From the NCBI GenBank assembly GCA_023251915.1, contig JAHEXW010000005.1, forward strand, positions 23,947 to 87,946: a stretch of 64,000 nt of DNA. The letters run 5' to 3'. The stretch is from Actinomycetes bacterium. GTDB lineage: Bacteria; Actinomycetota; JAHEXW01. The notes beneath the pieces were generated by a model. That model searched no databases. It was not told where the DNA came from and saw nothing but the letters and a program-made list of their open reading frames with translations. Both the position numbers and the translations under genes were made by a program. Shown here in pieces: positions 43,136 through 51,484 of the stretch (positions within the stretch are counted from its first letter, which is position 1; each line of letters opens with the position of its first letter).

Positions 43136-43658
43136 TATTGACCTCCTCGATCAATGTCGCAGATGATATTTCCTCATAGTCGCCCTGCCCGGCCAACAGG
43201 CTTCCCAGGTGGGAGGCAGCCAGAGCGAGCGCGTCCCGAGGGGCGGCGTCGCCTGACGGGGCTTGGCAGTAGTTTTCGCTGGCTTCAGCCAATGCGTCGC
43301 ACAGGATACGAACCAGACGATCGTCCCCTAATGCGACCACCAACGCTAAGGCTTTCGCGTAGTATCGGTCGGCGGTTATCAAAGCCAAGTTGGCTGCGGG
43401 TTGACCGTAGGCGGGCGGCTCCGCCGGACAAAAGTGTTTTGTCAGACCGAGCTCAAGCAACTCCAGGGCAGTCGCCGTAGCGAGCAACGAGACGGCGGCA
43501 ACATTCCCGCCGTCGGCGGCGCGATAAAGCAGGATCGCTCGTTTGCAGCGGCCGGTCTCGAAACGCCGCAAGTCAGCCTCTGCCGAGTCAGACAGCGAGA
43601 CGATGTGCGCGGCGACCGCCGCCCGAACCGGTTCAACGTCGCAGTTAAAATAAGTCAA
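43110..43658 (-). CDS. Possible polyprenyl-synthase partner subunit (HepS/component I-like)
   Basis: A 182-residue, largely helical, Ala/Leu-rich protein without signal or membrane spans. It lacks the DDxxD motifs of active prenyl synthases, but the stretch ANLALITADRYYAKALALVVALGDDRLV is laid out like the segment in prenyl synthases and in heptaprenyl synthase component I that follows the first Asp-rich motif (LLAGDYLYARAFEL pattern). In Bacillus, HepS is the small catalytically inactive partner of HepT. It shares an operon with the polyprenyl synthase and the radical SAM protein (26-bp overlap). This is a weak similarity by eye; a helical protein of unknown function remains possible. Confidence 0.5.
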   Translation of the reverse strand: MTYFNCDVEPVRAAVAAHIVSLSDSAEADLRRFETGRCKRAILLYRAADGGNVAAVSLLATATALELLELGLTKHFCPAEPPAYGQPAANLALITADRYYAKALALVVALGDDRLVRILCDALAEASENYCQAPSGDAAPRDALALAASHLGSLLAGQGDYEEISSATLIEEVNSVLFPNPS

Positions 43659-43709
43659 AGTCTAGAACACTCCAGTGGTTAGGTATATCAGACCATTATA
43701 GGACATCAG

Positions 43710-44774
43710 TTAGGGTTTCGGCAGGAGTTCCAGCGAAACCGGCGCGCTGGTCCCGTGCTTGATCGGCGGCGGCTCGGTGTGGTCAAAGACCGCCAAACCA
43801 AACATATAGTATTCGGGCGTGCGGCTGGGTTTGAACGGTATGTCGTCCCGGTGACCGGTATCAAGTTTCCGCGACACCTCCAGATACCACCAGCCGTCTT
43901 TCCAAACGCCATGACCGAGAACGTCCGCGGCGCTGCCGGTAGGCGTCCCCGTAAAATAAATGAACGGCTCTTTGTCCCCGGCCTTAAACACCTTGAACGA
44001 CGTAATGTCCTCGACTTGCTCGCTGGTCGGATACGGCGTGTCCGCGACAGTCAGATTGTCGATCAATTTCTTTGTCGGCCGCGTCGGCGCGATGCGTTCA
44101 ACAGCGGTTTTGTAGCCGTTCTTAAGAAACCCCGGGTCACCCTGGTCGCGTTTGCGAGCCGCTTTCATGAGGGTGGGGTCGACGCTGTCATCGAGATAAC
44201 GGTCCTCGATGAAGCCGTAGACGTTTGTCACACCCGCCAGCCAGAACCAGAGATCGGTTTTTTCCTTGCGGCTGTTTGTCGCCATGTACCAGAGATTCTT
44301 ATCCGGGTTCTCGGTGTGACAGACAGAGCCGCAGCCCCGCAAAGAGAAATAGGCGACGGAGGCGTCTTTATTCCAAAGGATGGACAACTTGTCCTGTTCC
44401 AAACCATTCTTCCAGGTCTTGCCGTCATATTCCCAAACCTTCGAGATGTCGTTGGCGGTTGAGTCGCGCCACTTTAGCAAAAAATGGATATCTTGCGCGC
44501 CATACACGCTTTTCATATAGACATCCGGGCCTCCCGTAGTCGTAATTTTGGTAAACTTGCCGGTCGTCCAGGCCTTTTCCGTTATTTGGCCATCGGCTTT
44601 GATCTTCTCTTGGGTGTATTTCGCCGGCACGACGAGTTTTGTTTGCAGAGCGGGAGCCCTGGTACAGCCGGTTAAGGTAATGAATAACGCCGCCAGCAAA
44701 AGCGGAACAAGCGGATTGGGGCTGATTATGCGGCTGGATAAAGATCTGGGCGCCAGTCGTGATGATAGTCTCAT
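43710..44774 (-). CDS. EB_dh-like haem-domain lipoprotein with CxxxCH motif
   Basis: A 354-residue exported lipoprotein: the hydrophobic signal ends with the lipobox TLTGC near residue 36. The mature part has the beta-rich layout of ethylbenzene dehydrogenase gamma-like/cytochrome c-552-DMSO reductase-like haem-binding domains: KADGQITEKAWTTGKFT, KLSILWNKDASVAYFSLRGC, PFIYFTGTPTGS, and the end motif WWYLEVSRKLDTGHRDDI. Near residue 145 it has GCGSVCHTE, a CxxxCH motif that could attach a haem c in addition to the family's haem b. It is divergent from the UbiE-type gene, with 110 bp between. Confidence 0.82.
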   Translation of the reverse strand: MRLSSRLAPRSLSSRIISPNPLVPLLLAALFITLTGCTRAPALQTKLVVPAKYTQEKIKADGQITEKAWTTGKFTKITTTGGPDVYMKSVYGAQDIHFLLKWRDSTANDISKVWEYDGKTWKNGLEQDKLSILWNKDASVAYFSLRGCGSVCHTENPDKNLWYMATNSRKEKTDLWFWLAGVTNVYGFIEDRYLDDSVDPTLMKAARKRDQGDPGFLKNGYKTAVERIAPTRPTKKLIDNLTVADTPYPTSEQVEDITSFKVFKAGDKEPFIYFTGTPTGSAADVLGHGVWKDGWWYLEVSRKLDTGHRDDIPFKPSRTPEYYMFGLAVFDHTEPPPIKHGTSAPVSLELLPKP

Positions 44775-44884
44775 GAATTTAATTCTATCAGGTCAAATGC
44801 TTATCGCCAAGCTCGCCCGACCAAGCTCAGGCGCCCCGGCGTATAATGGTGCCAAGCCGCCCAAGAGATGGAAGGGGTTAGCGT

Positions 44885-45538
44885 ATGCCAAACAAGACCA
44901 AGACCGATATCATCGACAGATTTGAGCGTGTGGCCAGGATATACGGCGTGGTGACGCCGTTTATGTTTCGCACTTGGAATCGCATGGCCACAATGGCTCG
45001 TCTGCAGGCCGGTGATCGCGTCCTGGATGTGGCGGGCGGCACGGGCAACCTGGCGGCGCGCCTGGCCCGGCGTGACGTTGCTGTAACCCTGGTCGACCTG
45101 TCCCCGGCAATGTTGGAACGAGCCGCCCGGCGTTTGCGCGGCACGGGCGTCTCTATTCTGCCGGCTGACGCGACAAACCTGCCCTATCCCGACAACTCCT
45201 TCGATGTCAGCTTTATCTCGCTCGCGTTGCATGAGGTGCCCCTGCCGGAAGCGGAGGCCTTCTTGGGGGAAATGGCGCGCGTGACGCGCCGTACGATTGT
45301 AGCGGCTGACTTCGCGGTGCCTCGAACAAGACCGGGCACCTGGGCACTCAAGCAGACGATCGGGCGCGCCGAAGAACCAAGCTTCTTTGCTTTTCTGGAA
45401 GTCGGCCTAGCCGGATTGGCGCGCCGCGCCGGATTGGAGGTTACCGAAACCGCGCGTCCGTGGCTGGCCGGAACCGAGGTCGTGCGGGTTCAAATGGCTG
45501 AGCGCGGCCGTATGGCGACGGCTGCGGCGGAACAATAG
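44885..45538 (+). CDS. UbiE/MenG-type SAM-dependent methyltransferase
   Basis: A class I SAM methyltransferase of 217 aa. SAM-binding motif I is VLDVAGGTGNLAARL near residue 46, followed by VTLVDLSPAMLERA (motif post I), LPADATNLPYPDNSFDVSF and GEMARVTRRTIVAADF. The start DIIDRFERVARIYGVVTPFM resembles UbiE/MenG proteins (quinone C-methylation). Neighbouring UbiA and polyprenyl synthase genes support a quinone-type role. The gene is the only plus-strand gene in this island; its 3' end overlaps the convergent U32 gene by 49 bp. Confidence 0.82.
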   Translation: MPNKTKTDIIDRFERVARIYGVVTPFMFRTWNRMATMARLQAGDRVLDVAGGTGNLAARLARRDVAVTLVDLSPAMLERAARRLRGTGVSILPADATNLPYPDNSFDVSFISLALHEVPLPEAEAFLGEMARVTRRTIVAADFAVPRTRPGTWALKQTIGRAEEPSFFAFLEVGLAGLARRAGLEVTETARPWLAGTEVVRVQMAERGRMATAAAEQ

Positions 45539-46461
45539 CCGCAGAAGTTACAATCATCATGGCGGCAGTCGCGCTCGCCGAACCCCTCCAAAAAGCCGTC
45601 CAGACGAGCGGCCTCCAGCGTAACGGCCTGCCTTACTTCTTCAAAACAAACGTCATCCGGCAAGCTTAGGATGTCCAACAGGTCGGCTGGCGAGGCTTCG
45701 GTGTCGTACGCACTCGCGGCTGCCGCGATCCGGGCCGTCTCCCCGGTCGGCGCGTAAACGACAAAATCAGCGTAGCCCCGTTCGGCGTAAAACGCCAGGT
45801 CCTCGGGCCTTATCCAGCGCGCCTTCAGGAGACTGGCGGGTTCCCGCTGCATTTTTTGAATGCATAATTCCGCGACCAGCAGAGGTTTTCCGCCCTGGTC
45901 GTCCCGGGTGTGGGAGCGCTCGTTGGCATGGGTTATTGCCAACGCGCAATCAAAGGTACAAGCTCGATTGACAACTAGACGGCAGGCACCCGGAGCAGCG
46001 CCGGTCAACGTTTTTAGCTGTTTGAAATCACGATTCATGTCACGCAGCCAGACATATTTCGCCCCCAGCTGGATAAACTCGCGCACCCGCTGGACGCTGT
46101 CGAACGCGACAGTATCGGAGATGACGACCGCCAGCGACGGATATTTGTCCTTAATCAGTTCCAGTAAGAAGAACGAAGAAACAATGACCTCGTCCACCTC
46201 CAGCGCTTCCAGCCGGTCTAACAATCGCCGCAGTCCCCGATTGCCTTCCCGGGTGAGCTCGCGATTGTCGAGACAAAGCTCGTCTAGAGCGTAGCCGAAC
46301 GCGAGACCGTCGGCTTTGGCGGCTCGGATATGCTCGGCCGCTGATTCCGTCAGCGTGCCCCCGGCCGGCCGGCCGAATATTCCCCGGCATGAAGTACCGG
46401 CCAGATGCGGTAAGAGCTCATCGTCCCAATTGGTTTCGACAAATAAACGTTTGATGGACAC
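45490..46461 (-). CDS. U32-family iron-sulfur protein (UbiU/UbiV-like), first of a pair
   Basis: A 323-residue protein of the peptidase-U32-like family, which includes UbiU and UbiV, [4Fe-4S] proteins needed for oxygen-independent hydroxylation in ubiquinone synthesis. Seen: VSSFFLLELIKDKYPSLAVV, RLVVNRACTFDCALAITHANE, KARWIRPEDLAFYAERGY, and a C-terminal Cys series DCRHDDCNFCGYC (Cx4Cx2Cx2C) that could hold a cluster with the mid-chain Cys. It is translated just after its paralogue (2-bp gap). Substrate unknown; hydroxylation of a prenylated ring is a reasonable inference from context. Confidence 0.8.
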   Translation of the reverse strand: MSIKRLFVETNWDDELLPHLAGTSCRGIFGRPAGGTLTESAAEHIRAAKADGLAFGYALDELCLDNRELTREGNRGLRRLLDRLEALEVDEVIVSSFFLLELIKDKYPSLAVVISDTVAFDSVQRVREFIQLGAKYVWLRDMNRDFKQLKTLTGAAPGACRLVVNRACTFDCALAITHANERSHTRDDQGGKPLLVAELCIQKMQREPASLLKARWIRPEDLAFYAERGYADFVVYAPTGETARIAAAASAYDTEASPADLLDILSLPDDVCFEEVRQAVTLEAARLDGFLEGFGERDCRHDDCNFCGYCSAAAVAIRPRSAI

Positions 46462-46463
46462 CT

Positions 46464-47639
46464 CTAGAATATCTTCCCGTCCGTCAAGTTATGACGGATC
46501 TCGTCGTAAGCCTTCAGTTGTTCACGGACTACCGTGTCGTCAACCGTCATCACCCGGTCGGCGACGTCGCGGCAATAGCCGCATAGGTCACAATCCATCG
46601 CCGCGCAATCGATCTTTCGGAAATGCTCCAAGAAACCGTCGAGCGCTCGATTGTCGATGCTGATGGGGTCGACCGATTCCGACACCTTGGACGTTACACG
46701 ACTGAGTAGTTTCAACGGATTGGCCTGCCGCCAGTTTTTTACGAAGTATTTTAGCCGGTGCGGCGTCCCTAATTTGAGCGGAAAATCCCGCGGCGGAAAC
46801 ACCACGAGGTCTAGAAAGTCTCCCTCCCACCGGCGCGCGGCATAGGCTTTGGTGATTTCAATCAGACGGTCGGTCGGCATGTTGCGGTCCACCAGCTTAA
46901 AATGATCCAAGCCGATGTCCTCGTAGATCTTCAGGTCCTCCGGGCGGATCCACCGCGACCGGATCAATTCGACCGGATCAGCGAATTTCGTATTGGCGCA
47001 GGCGAATACGGCCGTATCGACAACGTAACCATTGTTCCGGTGGCCCGTCTGGGAGCTGTGGCTCATCGTGTTGCCGTGAGCATACTCAAAGGGACAGTTG
47101 AAAATGCAGGAGTTGTTGACGACCATCTGAATGTCGCAAGCCAGACCCTGCCGCAGTGACTCAAGGAGCCTGAAGTCCCGGTTGGCATCCTGGATAGTGA
47201 TTATGTCCGCCCCCAACGCCTCGAATTGTTTGGCTTTTTCCAACGAGCGGACCTGTTGGAAAGCGGACGTGGCGACGCGCAGGCGCGGGTATAGCTCTTT
47301 GGCCAGGCGAAGCAGCCAGACCGACGAAACTGTTATGATTTCGACACCCTGGTCGTTTATCCAATCCAGAAGTTCAATAACCGATTGGCGATACTCCGGA
47401 TTCTTCTCTTCACCCCCCAGGCAGGTCGCGTTGATGACATAGTTGAAGGCGATGCCGGCCGCCCGCGCTTGCTTGATGTGGGAAACGGCGCCGGCCCCAG
47501 ACACATGCGGCAGCCAATATGGGTAACGCGCCCCGCCGACAACGTCGCGCGCCAGCTTCCCGTAAACATCCGTGACCGGTAGACCCGCGACGCCCGTGAT
47601 CAATCTGCTATCCCAGCTGGTCGGTATGGACAAACGCAT
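46464..47639 (-). CDS. U32-family iron-sulfur protein (UbiU/UbiV-like), second of a pair
   Basis: A 391-residue paralogue of the preceding gene. The matching motifs are TVSSVWLLRLAKELYPRLRV, MVVNNSCIFNCPFEYAHGN, RSRWIRPEDLKIYEDIGLD and the C-terminal CAAMDCDLCGYC (Cx4Cx2Cx2C). Its C-terminal part is longer, with an extra segment around residues 255-315. UbiU and UbiV work as a pair, and these two adjacent genes could do likewise. It overlaps the upstream radical SAM gene by 1 bp. A peptidase function, as the family name suggests, is not supported by any catalytic residues I can identify. Confidence 0.8.
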   Translation of the reverse strand: MRLSIPTSWDSRLITGVAGLPVTDVYGKLARDVVGGARYPYWLPHVSGAGAVSHIKQARAAGIAFNYVINATCLGGEEKNPEYRQSVIELLDWINDQGVEIITVSSVWLLRLAKELYPRLRVATSAFQQVRSLEKAKQFEALGADIITIQDANRDFRLLESLRQGLACDIQMVVNNSCIFNCPFEYAHGNTMSHSSQTGHRNNGYVVDTAVFACANTKFADPVELIRSRWIRPEDLKIYEDIGLDHFKLVDRNMPTDRLIEITKAYAARRWEGDFLDLVVFPPRDFPLKLGTPHRLKYFVKNWRQANPLKLLSRVTSKVSESVDPISIDNRALDGFLEHFRKIDCAAMDCDLCGYCRDVADRVMTVDDTVVREQLKAYDEIRHNLTDGKIF

Positions 47640-49030
47640 CAGCCTTCGACCTCCCGGCGGCGGTCAAGGCGGCGGACCAGATCACGCCCGTGTCTGACGT
47701 AGAGACGGAAGAATCTAAGTGAAACGGCGAAGTCACCCCAGAGGGCGATCGGTCCGCGCGGTTGCCAGCGCAGACTGCGCATGATAACCGAGGTCCCCGT
47801 GAAAGCGCGGCGCAACATCATGCCCGGGGCATGGATTTTTTTGATAAGGCCGGCGTACGACGTCTCAACATCGGCGTTTGTCTGCGTTAAGGGCGCGAAC
47901 GCGCTGTGGAAGAAATCGAACTTGCCCCAGTCGGTGTCGAGGTTCCGGCCCTCGCGCCGCAAGCGGCGCTCGAGCGGCGTCCCCGGCAACGGTGTCATCA
48001 TGAAGGCGTAGGGCATGACAAAGCCGCACTTCTTGATAAACGGCCAGACGATTTCCTCGATGTCCAGCCGGCTGTCGTCCGCGCCGACAATAATGGTCGC
48101 CGCGGTGGCGATCCCGAAGTGGTGAAAGCGTTTGACAGCGCGGCGATAGACGGCCACCTCCGTCTCTTGTGTCAGATCGCTCTTGGCCTTGGCGGTGGCA
48201 AATGAGCGGGCGTTCCATAACAGCGTGTGGCATCCGCTTCGAGCCAGGAGTTCCATCAGCTCGTCATCCTCAGTGACTTCGTTCGTCGCCTGACCAAGCC
48301 AACGCTTCTTCAACGGGATCATGGCGCGCAGCAGTTCCTTGGCATACACTGGGTCCGCCGCCAGATTATCGTCGGTCAGGAACATGAACCGTCCAGGCGG
48401 CATCGCCTCTATCTCGGCGATGACTTCGGGAATCGGTCTCAGACGGTAAGGCGCCTTATATTTTGTATTCAAGTAGCAGAAGTCGCAGGAGTTGGTGCAG
48501 CCGCGGGATATGCCGATGATGTCGGGGACAACATAGCGCTCCCGCTTGACGAGGTCCCAGCGAGGCAGCGGCAAACCGCTCAGGTCGGTCAGCGGCTCCC
48601 CGACATAGACCGGCTGCAGCGACCCGGTGCCGGCATCAGCCAGCACCGACGGCCAAACCGACTCGCCCTCTCCGATCACTATCGCATCGGCGTGCGCGGC
48701 GGCGTCATCCGCCGCCCCGGTCACGTGCGGACCCCCCATGACGACAAGGATGCCCCTGGTTCGGAATAAGCCGGCCAGTTCATAGGCTCGGGGCGCCGCC
48801 GCTGTCAGAACCGAGATGGCCACTAAGTCAGCCTCTAGGTTGGGATCGGCAGTTTCAACATACTCGTCGATTATTGAGACTTCGACGTCGGCCGGACACA
48901 ACGCGGCCAGAAGCATCGCGTTGAGCGGCGGCCACGCCGACATCGGACCGCCGCCCGGGGCCTTTAGCGGGCTCCCGAACCACGGCGAAGGAACATCAGC
49001 CGGCGCGGGGACTATGATCACTACCTTCAC
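47639..49030 (-). CDS. Cobalamin-binding radical SAM protein
   Basis: A 463-residue enzyme with an N-terminal B12-binding domain (PPLNAMLLAALCPADVEVSII, VVMGGPHVTGAADDAA, AIVIGEGE) and a radical SAM domain whose cluster motif GISRGCTNSCDFCYLN lies near residue 176. The order and motifs are like the BchE/HpnJ-type group of cobalamin radical SAM enzymes. It begins 1 bp after UbiA and ends on the U32 pair, so all four belong to one operon. A chemical change of a prenylated aromatic product is likely, but the reaction is unknown. Confidence 0.88.
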   Translation of the reverse strand: MKVVIIVPAPADVPSPWFGSPLKAPGGGPMSAWPPLNAMLLAALCPADVEVSIIDEYVETADPNLEADLVAISVLTAAAPRAYELAGLFRTRGILVVMGGPHVTGAADDAAAHADAIVIGEGESVWPSVLADAGTGSLQPVYVGEPLTDLSGLPLPRWDLVKRERYVVPDIIGISRGCTNSCDFCYLNTKYKAPYRLRPIPEVIAEIEAMPPGRFMFLTDDNLAADPVYAKELLRAMIPLKKRWLGQATNEVTEDDELMELLARSGCHTLLWNARSFATAKAKSDLTQETEVAVYRRAVKRFHHFGIATAATIIVGADDSRLDIEEIVWPFIKKCGFVMPYAFMMTPLPGTPLERRLRREGRNLDTDWGKFDFFHSAFAPLTQTNADVETSYAGLIKKIHAPGMMLRRAFTGTSVIMRSLRWQPRGPIALWGDFAVSLRFFRLYVRHGRDLVRRLDRRREVEG

Positions 49031-49879
49031 CTAGCCCACCAGCCTTACCACCGTGTAGAGCGAGACAAAGGACGACAAGAGAATCACGCGATCAGCCGCC
49101 TCTCGCAGGATGAACAAATAGACGGCCGCGGCCCCGGTCATAAGGAAAACAAGAACGTCCAACCCGCTGTGCAGAATCACGAGCGGCGCCAAGAAACACA
49201 GCGCCAGAAGTCCCGTCATTATCTTCTTGCCCCGTTCCCGCCCATAGACGGTAAAGACAGTTTTGATACCGGCGGCCTTGTCGCCCAAATAATCCTTCAA
49301 ATCCCGTACCATCTGACCGATCGAGAAGACCACCAGAATCACAACAGCGACCAGCTTGATCGATAAAGGCAGCGTCCAGGCAGGGCTGAAATCGAGAGCC
49401 GTGTAGCCAATCAAGAAAGCCAGGAGCGACCCTATGCCGACCACGAGAGAACTGCAAATGAAACGGCGTAGCCGCAGAGGCGGAGAGGAGTAGGACCACG
49501 CCAACAGCAGACCCAGAGGCACGAGGTAGCGTGTTCCTGTCCCGACGGCGAACGCCAGCGCGAATGTCAGCACGGCGAAGAACCAAGCCGCCCGCGTTGC
49601 CTCTGATCGGGTCATCAGGCTCGCCGCGATGGGGCGGCGCGGGTTCGAGATAAGATCGACCGGAACGTCATAGATGTCGTTGATCAAGGAAGCATACATA
49701 TAGAGGCAGGCTATGGCGACGCCGGCGCCGGCCAACCTCATGAAGCCCGGCCCACCGGGGGCGATGGCACGACCAGCCAGCAAAACGCCGGCCGTTCCCA
49801 TAATTAGAAAGTGAAACGTCTCCGGCCAGCGGACGGCGCGGAAAAGAGCTTTCAAAAAGCCCGAGTTAACGTAAGTCAC
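49031..49879 (-). CDS. UbiA-family prenyltransferase
   Basis: A 282-residue integral membrane enzyme with about eight spans. The two Asp-rich motifs of UbiA enzymes are present: SLINDIYDVPVDLISNPRRP near residue 65 (NDxxDxxxD) and VRDLKDYLGDKAAGIKT near residue 189. It transfers a polyprenyl chain from diphosphate to an aromatic or other acceptor. The downstream radical SAM and U32 genes follow without gaps. MenA, UbiA, digeranylgeranylglyceryl-phosphate and decaprenyl-phosphoribose types all share these motifs, so the acceptor is open. The start is a GTG at 49879 with a weak ribosome site; an adjacent start cannot be excluded. Confidence 0.92.
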   Translation of the reverse strand: MTYVNSGFLKALFRAVRWPETFHFLIMGTAGVLLAGRAIAPGGPGFMRLAGAGVAIACLYMYASLINDIYDVPVDLISNPRRPIAASLMTRSEATRAAWFFAVLTFALAFAVGTGTRYLVPLGLLLAWSYSSPPLRLRRFICSSLVVGIGSLLAFLIGYTALDFSPAWTLPLSIKLVAVVILVVFSIGQMVRDLKDYLGDKAAGIKTVFTVYGRERGKKIMTGLLALCFLAPLVILHSGLDVLVFLMTGAAAVYLFILREAADRVILLSSFVSLYTVVRLVG

Positions 49880-50020
49880 GGCCGTGACCGTAACGCAAAG
49901 CGCGAATGCGATGTTAAGACTGGTTTAGGTGCCATGATTAGCCGAGTCTCTCCTTGGGAAGCTGTATATATAATTTTATCACACAGTCTTTGAGCCCCGG
50001 CCCACACAGCGTCATAACGC

Positions 50021-51484
50021 TTACAGGATCACAGGGGTCGTAAGCAAACCCGAGCCGTAGACGAACGCCGCCAGCGCCAGTAGCAGACCGATCGGTTGGA
50101 TAAATGCGACGCGACGTCCCGACCACGTAATCACGGCGGCCAGGCAGGCGCCCCCGATAACAGCGATCAAGATTGGCGTGATCCGGCTCATCAGAAGGGG
50201 CGATAAGAACGTCAGTAGAACCAGGGCGCCCGCCGCCTCAACCTTCCGGCGGTCCGTGTCGAAGGACCGGAGGGCCGGTCCAAAATACATTCCGGCCGCG
50301 ACGATCAAGGCGACCGCCGCCGCCCGCCCGATCTCAAGGAAATGCTCGGGAAGCAGCTGATACCGTGTTGCCACGGCGCCGAACAAGAACGCCAGGACGG
50401 CCCACGCAGTCGACAACGCCGCCTGCCCGTACACGCCGTTAGACCAACGAAGGGCCCACAGCCTGGTCGCTGCGGCAATCACTAACCAGGTCACAATGAT
50501 GGCGGTCCCGTAAAAACCGCTTATCAAATAGCTGACCGCCAGGGCCACCAGGGCCGCGCCCGCGACCCAATCCCAAAGCGGCCCGGTTCGCTTATCGCCG
50601 ATTCCTAGGCCGGCCCACCGTCCGGCCGCTAGGCACAAACCGACGGTGATAACACTCAAGGCCACATAAACGGGCCCGATCAAGGCTAGAATCACCGTCT
50701 GTCGGGCAAAGACCGCCCCCGCCGCGCAGAACAACACAACCAGGCCCAGCGGCAACACATCCAGGCCGCGTTTCAAGTCGGCGGCCAAGTTTCTGTTTTG
50801 GCGGTAAACCGCGAACGCGATCAACCCCAGACTGGGCGCGAGATAGAACAGGAGTAAGAAGCTCGCCTGATAAGTCCGGGCCGGCAACATTGGCGCGGCA
50901 TAGCTGGCCAGAGGCACCCAGACGCCGGGATACTGGGCAACCAGAACGATTCCGAGAAAGAAGAAGATGACCGAGGCGGCCAATGCCCTAGGCCATGATC
51001 TCGCCATCAACCCGACATACACAGAAACAGCGATAACATAGATAGCGACCTCAATGCGCATGCCGACGCCGACAGTCCCCGCGGTGAAGAATTCCGCCAC
51101 GGCTTTGAATATTTGCTGGTTGAACAGGTAGTCGTAAGGGAGACGCCGGCCGATGACGTAGTAGTCGAAAAGCGGCGGCAGGATCACGATCCAGATAAGG
51201 GCCATGGACGCGCGCAGGGTCTTGAGAGCCGGACGGTGCGCCAGGAAACTGACGATCAGAGCGCCACTTAGGAAACAAAAGATAAAGTAGGCGTTCCAGA
51301 AGTACCAAACCACTAAGAATATTCCGGGATGGAGAAGCGTCGTTTCAAAATATGACCTAATGAGCGCGACCACCATATAATAAGCGATAACGCCCGGCAG
51401 TGGCACCGGGAGGTCCTCCAGCCAGCGAAAGAACCTTGTCCCCTGCTTGAGAGCGGTTGCGAGCGGGCCCGGCGCGGCCATCAT
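50021..51484 (-). CDS. Polytopic membrane protein of unknown function
   Basis: About 487 residues with roughly 12-13 hydrophobic spans and few polar loops. I do not recognise a family. Segments such as YYVIGRRLPYDYLFNQQIF and FFTAGTVGVGMRIEVAIYV are not typical of any transporter I know. The open frame runs 32 codons upstream into the radical SAM gene, but the tandem ATGs at 51484 and 51481 give an ATGA overlap with that gene's stop and a normal N-terminus. It belongs to the radical SAM transcription unit and could move or modify a lipid; this is a guess from location. Confidence 0.7.
   Translation of the reverse strand: MMAAPGPLATALKQGTRFFRWLEDLPVPLPGVIAYYMVVALIRSYFETTLLHPGIFLVVWYFWNAYFIFCFLSGALIVSFLAHRPALKTLRASMALIWIVILPPLFDYYVIGRRLPYDYLFNQQIFKAVAEFFTAGTVGVGMRIEVAIYVIAVSVYVGLMARSWPRALAASVIFFFLGIVLVAQYPGVWVPLASYAAPMLPARTYQASFLLLFYLAPSLGLIAFAVYRQNRNLAADLKRGLDVLPLGLVVLFCAAGAVFARQTVILALIGPVYVALSVITVGLCLAAGRWAGLGIGDKRTGPLWDWVAGAALVALAVSYLISGFYGTAIIVTWLVIAAATRLWALRWSNGVYGQAALSTAWAVLAFLFGAVATRYQLLPEHFLEIGRAAAVALIVAAGMYFGPALRSFDTDRRKVEAAGALVLLTFLSPLLMSRITPILIAVIGGACLAAVITWSGRRVAFIQPIGLLLALAAFVYGSGLLTTPVIL

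Noticed and set aside
46464-47639. Collagenase-like peptidase function for the U32 proteins
   Set aside because: No catalytic peptidase residues can be named, while the Cys motifs point to an Fe-S cluster role.
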